NCBI GenBank assembly: GCA_028697255.1
Contig: JAQVFM010000003.1
Span: 1-61,278, forward strand
Length of the DNA stretch: 61,278 bases
Direction of reading: 5' to 3'
From: Oscillospiraceae bacterium
Lineage (GTDB): Bacteria > Bacillota > Clostridia > Oscillospirales > Acutalibacteraceae
A program made the position numbers and the translations under genes. Below the pieces are notes generated by a model. The model ran no database searches. It was not told the origin of the DNA and was given only the letters and a program-made list of their open reading frames with translations. Positions 33,851-42,106 of the stretch are shown here, piece by piece. How positions within the stretch are numbered: the first letter of the stretch is position 1; each line of letters opens with the position of its first letter.

Positions 33851-34681
33851 ATGGCCGGCACATTAACACTTGTGGGTACACCCATAGGCAATCTTTCTGA
33901 TTTGACGCCGCGCGCACAAGCTGCTCTTAACGAATGCGATTTTATTGCAGCGGAGGATACCCGCGTAACATTGAGATTGCTAAATCATCTAAATATAAAC
34001 AAGCCGCTGATAAGCTATTACGAGCACAACAAACGCGAGCGCGGTGAGCTGATATGCTCAAGAATAATATCGGGACAAAACTGTGCGCTTGTTACTGATG
34101 CGGGAATGCCGGCAATATCCGATCCCGGAGAGGATTTAGTGGCTCTGTGCCTTGAATACGGCATTAAGGTGCAGGTTGTGCCCGGTCCCAGTGCCGTTAT
34201 AACTGCACTGTCAGTATCCGGATTGCCGGCCGGCAGATTTACATTCGAAGGCTTTTTAAGCGTCAACAAGCGCAATCGGCGTGAGCATCTGGAGGCACTC
34301 AAGGATGAACGACGCACGATGGTGTTTTATGAGGCACCCCATAAGCTGCGTGCAACTCTTAAGGATTTGCTTGATACTTTTGGCAACAGGCGTGTCACGA
34401 TTGCACGCGAGCTTACAAAGCTTCATGAGGAAGTTATATACACCACGCTTGAACAGGCGTCTGAAAAATACCGCAATATGCAACCAAGGGGAGAATTTGT
34501 ACTGGTAATTGAAGGTGCGCCGCAACAGCAAAAAGACGAGATTACAGCCGATCAAGCTGCTGCAATTGCCTGCGACTTGATGAAGCAGGGCCACTCTACC
34601 TCTGAAGCGGCAAAATTGGCTGCAAATCAAACCGGTGTGAAAAAAGGTGAAATATATCGTTTAATCTGTAAAGAAAGCTGA
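33851..34681 (+). CDS. rsmI: 16S rRNA (cytidine-1402-2'-O)-methyltransferase
   Basis: A 276-residue tetrapyrrole-methylase-fold enzyme that 2'-O-methylates C1402 of 16S rRNA. It shows LVGTPIGNLSDLTPRA, AAEDTRVT, ALVTDAGMPAISDPG and VVPGPSAVITALSVSGLP. The C-terminal extension (DQAAAIACDLMKQGHSTSEAAKLAANQTG) is typical. GGGAGGTG precedes the ATG. Last gene of the yaaO-like to rsmI run, followed by a terminator. Confidence 0.97.
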   Translation: MAGTLTLVGTPIGNLSDLTPRAQAALNECDFIAAEDTRVTLRLLNHLNINKPLISYYEHNKRERGELICSRIISGQNCALVTDAGMPAISDPGEDLVALCLEYGIKVQVVPGPSAVITALSVSGLPAGRFTFEGFLSVNKRNRREHLEALKDERRTMVFYEAPHKLRATLKDLLDTFGNRRVTIARELTKLHEEVIYTTLEQASEKYRNMQPRGEFVLVIEGAPQQQKDEITADQAAAIACDLMKQGHSTSEAAKLAANQTGVKKGEIYRLICKES

Positions 34682-34720
34682 AAACCGTGCGGATTTATTT
34701 TAATTCAGCACGGTTTTCTA
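34681..34720 (+). terminator. rsmI intrinsic terminator
   Basis: AAAACCGTGC / GCACGGTTTT stem directly after the stop codon, ending in TTTT. Confidence 0.85.
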
Positions 34721-34775
34721 ATTTTGCTTTAACTAAAAACATTCAATGCAAGGAGATTTCATACCAATTCGCTGC

Positions 34776-34789
34776 TACCAAATTTGGTA
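34776..34789. promoter_or_regulatory. TACCAAATTTGGTA palindrome upstream of rpe
   Basis: A perfect 14-bp palindrome 88 bp ahead of rpe. It lies upstream of a probable TTGACC...TATAAT promoter (about 34805-34822, short spacer). Candidate operator; the regulator is unknown. Confidence 0.35.
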
Positions 34790-34876
34790 TTACTGATAAA
34801 TGATTGACCTTTTCTATAATATGGAGTAGAATAATGGTTGCTTTTAATGTCATCTATACTAAACGGAGGTAATTCA

Positions 34877-35524
34877 ATGAAGGTATCCCCCTCTATTCTA
34901 AACAGCGATTTTTCCAATCTTGCCGAAGTGATAAAATTTGTTGAGCGTTCAGGCGCCGATATGGTGCATTTGGATGTGATGGACGGGGTATTTGTTCCTA
35001 ATATGTCTTTTGGTCCGCCTGTAATCAGCGACTTACGCCCGCTAACAAACCTGACGTTTGATGTACATCTTATGATGCAGCACCCCGACAGATTGATAGA
35101 TGCATTTTGCGAGGCAGGCGCCGATATAATTAATATCCATCTTGAAAGCCAGGCCCCAATAGACTCAACGCTTGACCATATCCGCTCGCTCGGCAAAACT
35201 GCCGGATTGACGATTAAGCCCAAGACACCGGCCCAGGCGGTTTTCCCTTATCTTGACAAAGTCGGTCTGGTTCTTATCATGACGGTAGAACCGGGCTTCG
35301 GCGGACAGCGCTTTATGTCCGATATGATGCCAAAGGTAGAGGCGGTACGAAAAGAAATCGACCGCCGCAATCTCACGGTAGAGCTTGAAGTTGACGGTGG
35401 AATCAATGCAGATACAGCATTGATAGCAGCAAAATCGGGCGCCGATATAGCGGTTGTGGGAAGCGCCCTTTTCAAATCTGACGACGCACCAGCGCTGGTC
35501 AGCAGTATCCAGTCCATAACATAA
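34877..35524 (+). CDS. rpe: Ribulose-phosphate 3-epimerase
   Basis: A 215-residue TIM barrel epimerising ribulose 5-phosphate and xylulose 5-phosphate. It has SPSILNSDFSNL, HLDVMDGVFVPN, FDVHLMM, MTVEPGFGGQRF, and EVDGGIN with the phosphate-binding VVGSALF. CGGAGGT precedes the ATG at 34877, preferred over the ORF-track start. It supplies substrate for the split transketolase. Confidence 0.97.
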   Translation: MKVSPSILNSDFSNLAEVIKFVERSGADMVHLDVMDGVFVPNMSFGPPVISDLRPLTNLTFDVHLMMQHPDRLIDAFCEAGADIINIHLESQAPIDSTLDHIRSLGKTAGLTIKPKTPAQAVFPYLDKVGLVLIMTVEPGFGGQRFMSDMMPKVEAVRKEIDRRNLTVELEVDGGINADTALIAAKSGADIAVVGSALFKSDDAPALVSSIQSIT

Positions 35525-35551
35525 AAAGATAGCGCTTGTTATAACAACTGA

Positions 35552-36133
35552 TTAGTTTGCCGTATCATTGTTTTTGGAGCACATTGCGTCACAAATTCGG
35601 TTGAGCGCATCGCCAATTGCAATCGACTCACCGTGCTCGGCTGTATAAGCGGCAGCAATGTCGCCCTCACCTGCCGGGTGTGCAAATTCATAAAGCAAAT
35701 TGCCAAGCTCCTTTGACAAAGGTGTCCCCGGATACAGCACAAGACGATACCTATTGTCAAAGCGATATAGTGAGCTTCCGAACATCGGCGGAGTTTGCTC
35801 CCCTACACTTTGAGCCAGACGCAGCACGGCATCTACATCGTCCAGCTCAAATATGTATGGCCCCGCCGCACGTTTAATACGCACATGCCGCTTGCCGCCC
35901 GTGGGCGTCAACAGCAACAAGCACCCGCCGTCCACCGGCAGCACCTCAATAATCAGGCTGCCGGTAAAATCAAATCCGGTTTTGCTCCGTGCCATATCTA
36001 ATAGCTGATGCAGAGCATTTCGTGTGCTTTCATTATTGTAATCCAGATCTTCAAATGTAAGATCAAAACCGAGAAGGTCCTCCTCCGTCAGTAAAATTTT
36101 CAAGCAACCGTTTTCCAGTAAATCCATTTTCAC
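35552..36133 (-). CDS. MecA-like adaptor protein
   Basis: A 193-residue protein similar to MecA/YpbH, the substrate adaptors of ClpC. The N-terminal part (LENGCLKILLTEEDLLGFDLTFEDLDYNNESTRNALHQLLDMARSKTGFDF) is the recognisable MecA N-domain. The C-terminal half keeps VDAVLRLAQSV and SSLYRFDNRYRLVLYPG of the Clp-binding domain. The acidic linker between the domains is short. GTG start with GGGGGG upstream. Divergent from the Rnf-like operon. Confidence 0.78.
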   Translation of the reverse strand: MKMDLLENGCLKILLTEEDLLGFDLTFEDLDYNNESTRNALHQLLDMARSKTGFDFTGSLIIEVLPVDGGCLLLLTPTGGKRHVRIKRAAGPYIFELDDVDAVLRLAQSVGEQTPPMFGSSLYRFDNRYRLVLYPGTPLSKELGNLLYEFAHPAGEGDIAAAYTAEHGESIAIGDALNRICDAMCSKNNDTAN

Positions 36134-36176
36134 GACCGTCCCCCCATAGTTATTGTGCTTCCTAATGAGCTTTCAA

Positions 36177-36200
36177 CCCGGATACAAATCCTTATCCGGG
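36177..36200 (+). promoter_or_regulatory. Hairpin in the leader of the Rnf-like operon
   Basis: CCCGGATA (36177-36184) and TATCCGGG (36193-36200) form an 8-bp stem in the 129-bp divergent region. It could be an attenuator or a protein site. Confidence 0.4.
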
Positions 36201-36262
36201 ATATTTCCCTCCTATTCTATGATATTACCCGGACAGGCTCTTTGCAAGAGGTGAATTACAGG

Positions 36263-37516
36263 TTGTCGAAATTTACTAAAAAAGGCGTATCACTTATCAC
36301 AGCCAAAGAACCGGCTGCATCACGCCCAATCGTTGATATAGCGCCATTATCACAGGTTACAGTCCCGCTTCTGTCAGCCAGCGGCGACAGCTTGCGTTCG
36401 GCTGTAAAGATTAACCAAACTGTGCTTCAGGGCGACCTGTTAGGTCTTGCCGAACCTGGGGCAGGATATCCTGTATATGCGCCGGTATCCGGGTTGTTGG
36501 TCGGTTTTCGTGAAATACAGCACCCACTGCTTGGAAACGTAAGCTGTGCGGTGCTTAACTGCACTATAGCCGGCAGCAAATATAATAAGCAAGATCAAAG
36601 GTCGGTTGACAAATCGGCTGATTATATAAAGCTTGCTCAAACGATGGGAATCATTGATGAGCTTGACGGCATGCCGCTTGCAAAAAAACTTGCGCAGTGG
36701 AAAAAAATTAATTCGGTTTGTCTTGTTGCCGATGCCAGTGAACAGGAGCCTTACAGCTCATCGGCATGGAGCGTGCTGAACGAGTCGACTGCCGAGGTTG
36801 AAAAGGGTCTTGAGCTTATCTCGCTTGCAATACAGGCATCAAGCCGTCATATAGCGGTTATGCAGCCCAAAGCAAATTATAAAAAATTAAAATCCTTAAT
36901 AAAAAACACCGATCTTTTGCAGGTAAGCGGAAAATATCCTGCAAAATTAGTTTCGGGTGCCAAAAATATATGCCGCGTAGGAGTACAGGCGTGTCTTGCG
37001 CTTTACCATGCTGTTGAATACAACCGGCCGCCCTGCAATGTTGTTGTAACCGTGACCGGTGATGCTGTGACCAACGCGCAGAATGTACGTGTACCTATAG
37101 GCACTTTAGTAGACGATGTTTTACACTTTTGCAGGCTTTCGCCCCGCCCTGAATATGTAATAATCGGCGACGCAATGACCGGAAACACGATTAATCGCAC
37201 CGATATTCCCATAGTTCCCGGCATTACATGTATTATTGCACTTAAAGCATGCCCGCGTTCATCGGTACACCCGTGTATCGGGTGCGGGCGCTGTGTCAGT
37301 GCGTGTCACGCCGGCTTGCTTCCCTATGAAATTATGCGTCGGCTTGACAATATGCAATATGAACGGCTGGCATCACTGCTGGCCGAGGAGTGCGACGGTT
37401 GCGGCGCGTGCTCTTATGTCTGCCCTTCGGGTCTTGATGTTGCGGCAAAGGTAATCGAGGCAAAAGATGCACACGGCAATATTTTTTTAAAGTGGGGTAA
37501 CGGTGATGACATATAA
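36263..37516 (+). CDS. RnfC-like subunit, degenerate flavin/NADH loop
   Basis: About 417 residues from a TTG start at 36263, preceded by AGAGGTG. The ORF-track ATG adds 36 residues unlike RnfC. The RnfC layout is visible: an N-terminal barrel-sandwich region, the VADASEQEPY equivalent of the GAECEPY motif, VVVTVTGDAV, and two complete CxxCxxCxxxC clusters (338-348 and 377-387). Where RnfC has the glycine-rich GLGGATFPTHVKL-type loop for FMN/NADH, this protein reads GIIDELDGMPLAKKL, so that site seems lost. First gene of a C-D-E-A operon without G and B. It probably accepts electrons from another protein, if redox-active. Confidence 0.8.
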   Translation: MSKFTKKGVSLITAKEPAASRPIVDIAPLSQVTVPLLSASGDSLRSAVKINQTVLQGDLLGLAEPGAGYPVYAPVSGLLVGFREIQHPLLGNVSCAVLNCTIAGSKYNKQDQRSVDKSADYIKLAQTMGIIDELDGMPLAKKLAQWKKINSVCLVADASEQEPYSSSAWSVLNESTAEVEKGLELISLAIQASSRHIAVMQPKANYKKLKSLIKNTDLLQVSGKYPAKLVSGAKNICRVGVQACLALYHAVEYNRPPCNVVVTVTGDAVTNAQNVRVPIGTLVDDVLHFCRLSPRPEYVIIGDAMTGNTINRTDIPIVPGITCIIALKACPRSSVHPCIGCGRCVSACHAGLLPYEIMRRLDNMQYERLASLLAEECDGCGACSYVCPSGLDVAAKVIEAKDAHGNIFLKWGNGDDI

Positions 37517-38498
37517 GCTTGCATATGCACCTTACATAAGGCGCACCGAACGCGCCGCAAAGCTGTCGGCAGACGTTTTGATAGCGCTGGTTCCGCTTTG
37601 TATCTTTTCAGCCGTATATTATGGACTACGACCTGTTTTATTGGTGCTGTCGGGTTTATTAAGCGCACTGATTTGCGAACTGTTTGCCTGCCTGCTGATG
37701 AAGCGTGTACCTACTGTAGGCGATGGCTCGGCTGCTGTCACAGGTTCAATTATCGGATTTCTGGTCTCCCCTCTCTCACCTTACTGGCTTCCTGCTGTGG
37801 GTGCTGCTTTTGCGATTTTAATAGTCAAAATGCCTATGGGAGGAAGCGGCCGCAATTTGTTTAATCCTGCCGCAGCAGGGCTCGCTGCAATTACACTTTT
37901 ATTTCCCAAATATATGTTTACATACCCTGATCCCGGTTTAGGCATTCCGCTGCCGATTTCGAACGAAGCTTTAGAAACCGTAGTAACACAGGCGTCGCCC
38001 GCATCACTGCTTATGAGCGGCGGCAAAACTTTATATACCCCCGCGATGCTTCTGCTTGGCGATTTTCCGGGTCCAATTGGTGCAACGGCTGTATTAATTC
38101 TTGTTTCCTGCGGGGTTTTCCTGTTTGCAAGACGAACGATTTCATCTTTTATAATACTTCCCTATCTTTTGGTTTGTGCAGTGATTGCGGCTGTGTTTCC
38201 GCGTGTCCTGGGAGGACAAGCAGACAGCATTATGGTTGAATTGTGTGCGGGATACCTTTTATTTGCCGGAATTTTTCTGCTAAATGATCCGGTAACCGCT
38301 CCCCGTCACTGGTTGGGACGAATAATCTGCGGAGTAATAGCCGGGCTTTTTGTAATGCTAATGCGATATTTCGGAAGGTTTGAGGAGGGCACCTGTTTTG
38401 CAGTTCTGCTCGTAAACGCCTTCTCATCAACATTCGACCGTCTCGGATGGTATGCGCTCAATTATAAACGAATAAGAAAAAGGAGGCGCAACAGATGA
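37506..38498 (+). CDS. RnfD-like membrane subunit
   Basis: About 330 residues with nine or ten membrane helices. It keeps the NqrB/RnfD core motif MGGSGRNLFNPAAAG (about 112-126). The covalent-FMN site, in RnfD normally a D-x-x-[ST]-x-A-T type motif, reads TVVTQASP near residue 160. The leading Asp is absent and the acceptor Thr is replaced by Ser, so ApbE flavinylation is doubtful. It overlaps the RnfC-like gene by about 11 nt and the RnfE-like gene by 4 nt. A GTG one codon earlier is an alternative start. Confidence 0.82.
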   Translation: MTYKLAYAPYIRRTERAAKLSADVLIALVPLCIFSAVYYGLRPVLLVLSGLLSALICELFACLLMKRVPTVGDGSAAVTGSIIGFLVSPLSPYWLPAVGAAFAILIVKMPMGGSGRNLFNPAAAGLAAITLLFPKYMFTYPDPGLGIPLPISNEALETVVTQASPASLLMSGGKTLYTPAMLLLGDFPGPIGATAVLILVSCGVFLFARRTISSFIILPYLLVCAVIAAVFPRVLGGQADSIMVELCAGYLLFAGIFLLNDPVTAPRHWLGRIICGVIAGLFVMLMRYFGRFEEGTCFAVLLVNAFSSTFDRLGWYALNYKRIRKRRRNR

Positions 38499-39154
38499 GT
38501 AAGCTGGAAAAGCAGCCGTTTTCAAAAGCAGACGGAGAGCTTCGTTATGTATTTTTATCCGCTTTTTTGGAGAATAATATAGTTCTTGTTCAGGCAATAG
38601 GCATCTGCCCTATTTTGGCAGTGGGCATTACATTGCAAAACGGAGTCGTGCTTTCTGTATGCACGGCCGCTGTGCTATTGCCATCCAGCCTATTTATGTC
38701 ACTGCTGGGCGAAAGGCTTCCGGCATGGCTGCGCCCTCCTATATATACGGTCGGGGCCGCATTGATATTGCTCGGTGCTGCAATAATAATTGACAGCTTT
38801 ATTTCTCATGAGCTATATGCCGCCCTATATGTTTTTTTGCCTTTAACAGCGGTGAATACGCTTATTTCATTCCGCGCCGGCGGCTTCTCGGTTAATCATA
38901 ATCCGGTCGTTGCTCTGACTGACGCTTTAGCTTCAACAATGGGATTCAGTCTTGTGATTTGTATTGTATCGGCAATTAGAGAAGCCGTGGCTCTCGGCAC
39001 ATTATGGGGAAAACCCGTAAAACTGGATATTCGGATACCAGAAATGGCGTTGCCGTTTGCGGCTTTTTTGCTGTTGGGATTTATATCTGCACTCCTGCAA
39101 TGGTCAAAATCTGTGATTGTCCGCCGCACGCGCCGAAAGGAGTTGTATAAATGA
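38495..39154 (+). CDS. RnfE-like membrane subunit with one iron-sulfur Cys missing
   Basis: A 219-residue six-helix protein of the RnfA/RnfE (NqrD/NqrE) family. LVQAIGICPILAVG retains the first cluster cysteine (C38). The second, normally in VVNCxxLGRAEAF, is replaced by Thr in AVNTLISFRAGGF (T122). The end SAIREAVALGTLWG is typical of RnfE. It overlaps both neighbours by 4 nt. In Rnf/Nqr two Cys each from the E- and A-type subunits hold a membrane 2Fe-2S cluster; here only one of four remains. Confidence 0.82.
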   Translation: MSKLEKQPFSKADGELRYVFLSAFLENNIVLVQAIGICPILAVGITLQNGVVLSVCTAAVLLPSSLFMSLLGERLPAWLRPPIYTVGAALILLGAAIIIDSFISHELYAALYVFLPLTAVNTLISFRAGGFSVNHNPVVALTDALASTMGFSLVICIVSAIREAVALGTLWGKPVKLDIRIPEMALPFAAFLLLGFISALLQWSKSVIVRRTRRKELYK

Positions 39155-39738
39155 GCAGCTTTTTATGGAGCTTTTTTGCAGCCGCTGTTTTTCAAAATGC
39201 CGTACTTATGACAGGGTTTGGATCATCGGTATTGATTAGAATGACGCGCAAGCGCACCAATATCATACCATTTGGCATTCTGCTTTGTGTTTTTGCAACA
39301 TTAACTATGCTTATATGTTATCCAATCGACATGCTTATCGGCACCGAAGTGCTCGTAAAATGGATTCGTCCGTTTATAATAATTGCGATAACGTCTATCC
39401 TATATATTATAATAACACTAATATTAAACAAAAAATTTTCAGCGCTTTATTCCCGTATCAAACGGCTTGTGTCCATAGCAGCCTTTAACAATCTTGTAAT
39501 CGGAATTGTTATTGTTGTAAATCATCGGTTTGCAGTGTCGCTGTTAGGCGCTTTAGGGCTCTCCCTTGGCGCCTGTGCCGGTTTTTTGTTGCTGTCGTGG
39601 CTCATGGCCGACGGAATAGAGCGGCTCGACAATTCAGATGTGCCGGCATCTTTTCGCGGACTGCCTTCGGTGCTTATTTATCTTGGCATACTTGCATTGG
39701 CGCTTATGGGTTTTTCGGGTAGCGTTTCTATGGTATAA
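39151..39738 (+). CDS. RnfA-like membrane subunit with both iron-sulfur Cys missing
   Basis: A 195-residue six-helix protein. The C-terminus LMADGIERLDNSDVPASFRGLPSVLIYLGILALALMGFSG is unmistakably RnfA. The first cluster motif (GxCxF) reads GFGSSVL (Ser near 26) and the second (TNC) reads AFNNLVIG (Asn114), so both ligands are gone. An rnfB gene would normally follow; instead there is a repeat and then a hydrolase-like gene. The gene is intact, without frameshifts, arguing for retained but altered function. Confidence 0.82.
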   Translation: MSSFLWSFFAAAVFQNAVLMTGFGSSVLIRMTRKRTNIIPFGILLCVFATLTMLICYPIDMLIGTEVLVKWIRPFIIIAITSILYIIITLILNKKFSALYSRIKRLVSIAAFNNLVIGIVIVVNHRFAVSLLGALGLSLGACAGFLLLSWLMADGIERLDNSDVPASFRGLPSVLIYLGILALALMGFSGSVSMV

Positions 39739-39860
39739 TATAAAAATATTCTGGTGATACGATATCTAATAAACTAAATCAATTAAATTGGTGTAGGGTC
39801 GAATTCCATATCCGCCCGGAAGATTGGCAATTATCGTGAATACGCATCTATATAAATCAA
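39736..39860 (+). repeat. ATATTCTGGTGA intergenic repeat, copy 2
   Basis: TATAATATAAAAATATTCTG...GATACGATATCTAATAAACTAAATC, then GTGTAGGGTCG...CCGCCC hairpin remnants and CATCTATATAAATCAA. Nearly the same head as the copy at 44487. Starts at the stop codon of the RnfA-like gene. Confidence 0.75.
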
Positions 39861-39962
39861 TAGAAAACGGGCGAAGGTAGAAGTAGAGGTATAATAAAAC
39901 AAATGACGATGTAATGTGGTATTGAGTCATGATATAATACATTAGACAGGGGGTACAATGGG

Positions 39963-41216
39963 ATGCGTAGCAGAAATAAAAGAAGAAAAATTCGTCGGCG
40001 ATCCAATGTGTTTAGTCGGAACACCCGGAGAAAAGACATTTTAAAAGTAATTGGATTGGCTGTTTTAGCTGCTGCAATCGTCTTTTCAGGATTTTTTGCT
40101 GCTAAATTTATTAATGAAGGCTCCTTGCCCGTATCCGATCCGTCCTCAGAATCTTCAATGACAAATTCTGATACAACGCGCCAGCCTACAAAAACTACCG
40201 AAACTAAGCCTAAGGGTTCGGACAATACCAAAAGTCTTCGTGCTTTTTATTTACCGGTTTTAAACCTTGAAACGAATGATTCGCTTTTTGACGATGCGGC
40301 CGATGCCGGCTTTAACGCCGTGGTTTTTGACCTTAAAAGCGAGGATGGCATTCTATATTATCAGTCCACAACCGAGCTTAGCGAAAAATCTAAAGCTATT
40401 GCGGACAATGCGCTTACCTTAAATCAATTAAGTTCGCTGAAAAAACAATTACAGGATAAGGGCTTTACGCCGATACCAAGGCTGTATGCATTCCGCGACC
40501 CGATTTCACCAAGCAATATTCCTTCTGCAAAAATATTGCTTAAAGATTATCCGGGATACACTTGGCTGGACAACTCAAGGGAAAAAGGAGGAAAGCCATG
40601 GCTTAATCCTTACGCTCCTGATGCCCACAGCTATATTATCGGGCTTGCAGAGGAGCTTTCGGGCATTGGGTTTTCCAAAATCATTCTTGATGGAGTGCAA
40701 TTCCCCAACCAGACTTCGCGCGCCTATTACGGCGAATCCGATCTTATTTCTCTTTCAAAACAGGAAGTTTTAAAAAAATTTATTAATGATATAAAAACAG
40801 CAGTAGGATCAAACTGCGAAATTATACACAGCATGCCCGGGTTGCCGGTTTTCAAAGACGGTACAGAACCTTTTGGCGGTAACCCGGTTACGCTCGGTGC
40901 CGACGTCATTGCGCCGCAGCTTTTGCCCTCAATGCTTGGCAAAAGCCTAAAAGCCGGCGAAACCACGCTTGGCGACCCCTCGTCCAATCCGTCAGACGCA
41001 GTCGAGCTTGCGGCGGGACAGGTTAAACTACGACTTGAGCTTATTGATGAGACACAACGACCGTCGGTAATGCCTTGGCTACAGGCCTTTGACTATACAG
41101 CCGAACAAATTAACGGACAGATAAGCGCCACGACAAAGATATTGGGCAACAATGCACCATACATTCTTTATAATCCGGACGGCGTCTATGATTTCAAAGA
41201 AATTAAACAGCGCTAA
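39963..41216 (+). CDS. Membrane-anchored glycoside-hydrolase-like protein (DUF4015 type)
   Basis: 417 residues: a very basic N-terminus (RSRNKRRKIRRRSN), one membrane helix (about 27-48), a Ser/Thr-rich linker, and an extracytoplasmic TIM-barrel-like domain with FNAVVFDLKSEDG, GFTPIPRLYAFRDP, WLNPYAPDAHSYIIGLAEEL and IILDGVQFP. This fits the putative glycoside hydrolase family DUF4015. The substrate is unknown; a cell-wall or surface glycan is plausible. AGGGGG lies 9 bp ahead of the ATG. Confidence 0.78.
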   Translation: MRSRNKRRKIRRRSNVFSRNTRRKDILKVIGLAVLAAAIVFSGFFAAKFINEGSLPVSDPSSESSMTNSDTTRQPTKTTETKPKGSDNTKSLRAFYLPVLNLETNDSLFDDAADAGFNAVVFDLKSEDGILYYQSTTELSEKSKAIADNALTLNQLSSLKKQLQDKGFTPIPRLYAFRDPISPSNIPSAKILLKDYPGYTWLDNSREKGGKPWLNPYAPDAHSYIIGLAEELSGIGFSKIILDGVQFPNQTSRAYYGESDLISLSKQEVLKKFINDIKTAVGSNCEIIHSMPGLPVFKDGTEPFGGNPVTLGADVIAPQLLPSMLGKSLKAGETTLGDPSSNPSDAVELAAGQVKLRLELIDETQRPSVMPWLQAFDYTAEQINGQISATTKILGNNAPYILYNPDGVYDFKEIKQR

Positions 41217-41232
41217 AGGGAGATTAAAGATT

Positions 41233-42084
41233 TTGATTATTGATATTCATACCCACCTGTTTCCGGATGCACTTGCCGAAAAGGCATTGAAACGGTTGGT
41301 TCAAAACCTGCAAGATTACGATCCTTATTATAACCCGTCTGCCCCCTATACAGATGCTACAATGAGCGGGCTTGCGGCATCTGCCGAGGCTGCCGGGATA
41401 GATGTTTGTGTTGTAATGCCAATTGCAACCTCCCCTCGCCCGTCTGCAACCTTAAACGATTTTGCGACCAAGGTAAACAGCATGCCAAAATTTCGTTCAT
41501 TCGGTAGCGTACACCCTAAAAGCCATGACGCACTGCATGAGCTTGAACGAATAAGAGAGCTTGGTATACGCGGCATAAAGCTGCACCCCGAATATCAGAA
41601 ATGCTATGTGGACGGCGCCGAAACTGTTGCTGTTGTTCGGCACGCGGCACAACTTGGAATGTGGGTGCTGTTTCACGCCGGCGCCGATGCCGGTATGCCA
41701 CCGCCGGTACACGGTGCGCCCGAACATTTTGCAAGACTGCGCGACGCCGCACCGGACGCTAAAATCATTCTTGCGCACATGGGTGCATACCGCCTTTGGC
41801 ATCAAGCTGTAAGCCTGTATAGAGGACTGGGCTTTTACGCCGATACGAGCTACAGCATTGATGTGCATCCTGAAGAACAAGAAATATTCGCCGAGTTAAT
41901 CAGGATATTGGGCGCAGACCATGTGATGTTTGGCACCGATTCACCATGGGCCTGCCAAACAACAGCACTTAAAGCAACAAAGGCGTTTCTATCAAAATAC
42001 GGTTTCACGGCTAACGAATGCTCGGATATTTTGGGCGGCAACGCTGTGCGTATATTAGACATAAAACAGGAATGTAATCAGTAA
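41233..42084 (+). CDS. Amidohydrolase family 2 (TIM-barrel metal hydrolase)
   Basis: 283 residues beginning MIIDIHTHLFPD from a TTG at 41233, 16 bp after the previous stop, with AAAGGGAG upstream. The ORF-track ATG lies inside the previous gene. Metal and catalytic motifs: DIHTH, GIKLHPEYQ, LFHAGAD, ILAHMG and FGTDSPW. This is the amidohydrolase_2 superfamily (ACMSD/uronate-isomerase-like). The reaction cannot be specified. Confidence 0.85.
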   Translation: MIIDIHTHLFPDALAEKALKRLVQNLQDYDPYYNPSAPYTDATMSGLAASAEAAGIDVCVVMPIATSPRPSATLNDFATKVNSMPKFRSFGSVHPKSHDALHELERIRELGIRGIKLHPEYQKCYVDGAETVAVVRHAAQLGMWVLFHAGADAGMPPPVHGAPEHFARLRDAAPDAKIILAHMGAYRLWHQAVSLYRGLGFYADTSYSIDVHPEEQEIFAELIRILGADHVMFGTDSPWACQTTALKATKAFLSKYGFTANECSDILGGNAVRILDIKQECNQ

Positions 42085-42106
42085 AGACTGCTGGTGATTA
42101 TAGCTA

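Noticed and set aside
36263-39738. Na+-translocating NQR operon
   Set aside because: RnfC has two ferredoxin-type clusters and the order C-D-E-A fits Rnf; no NqrF or NqrA-type gene is present.
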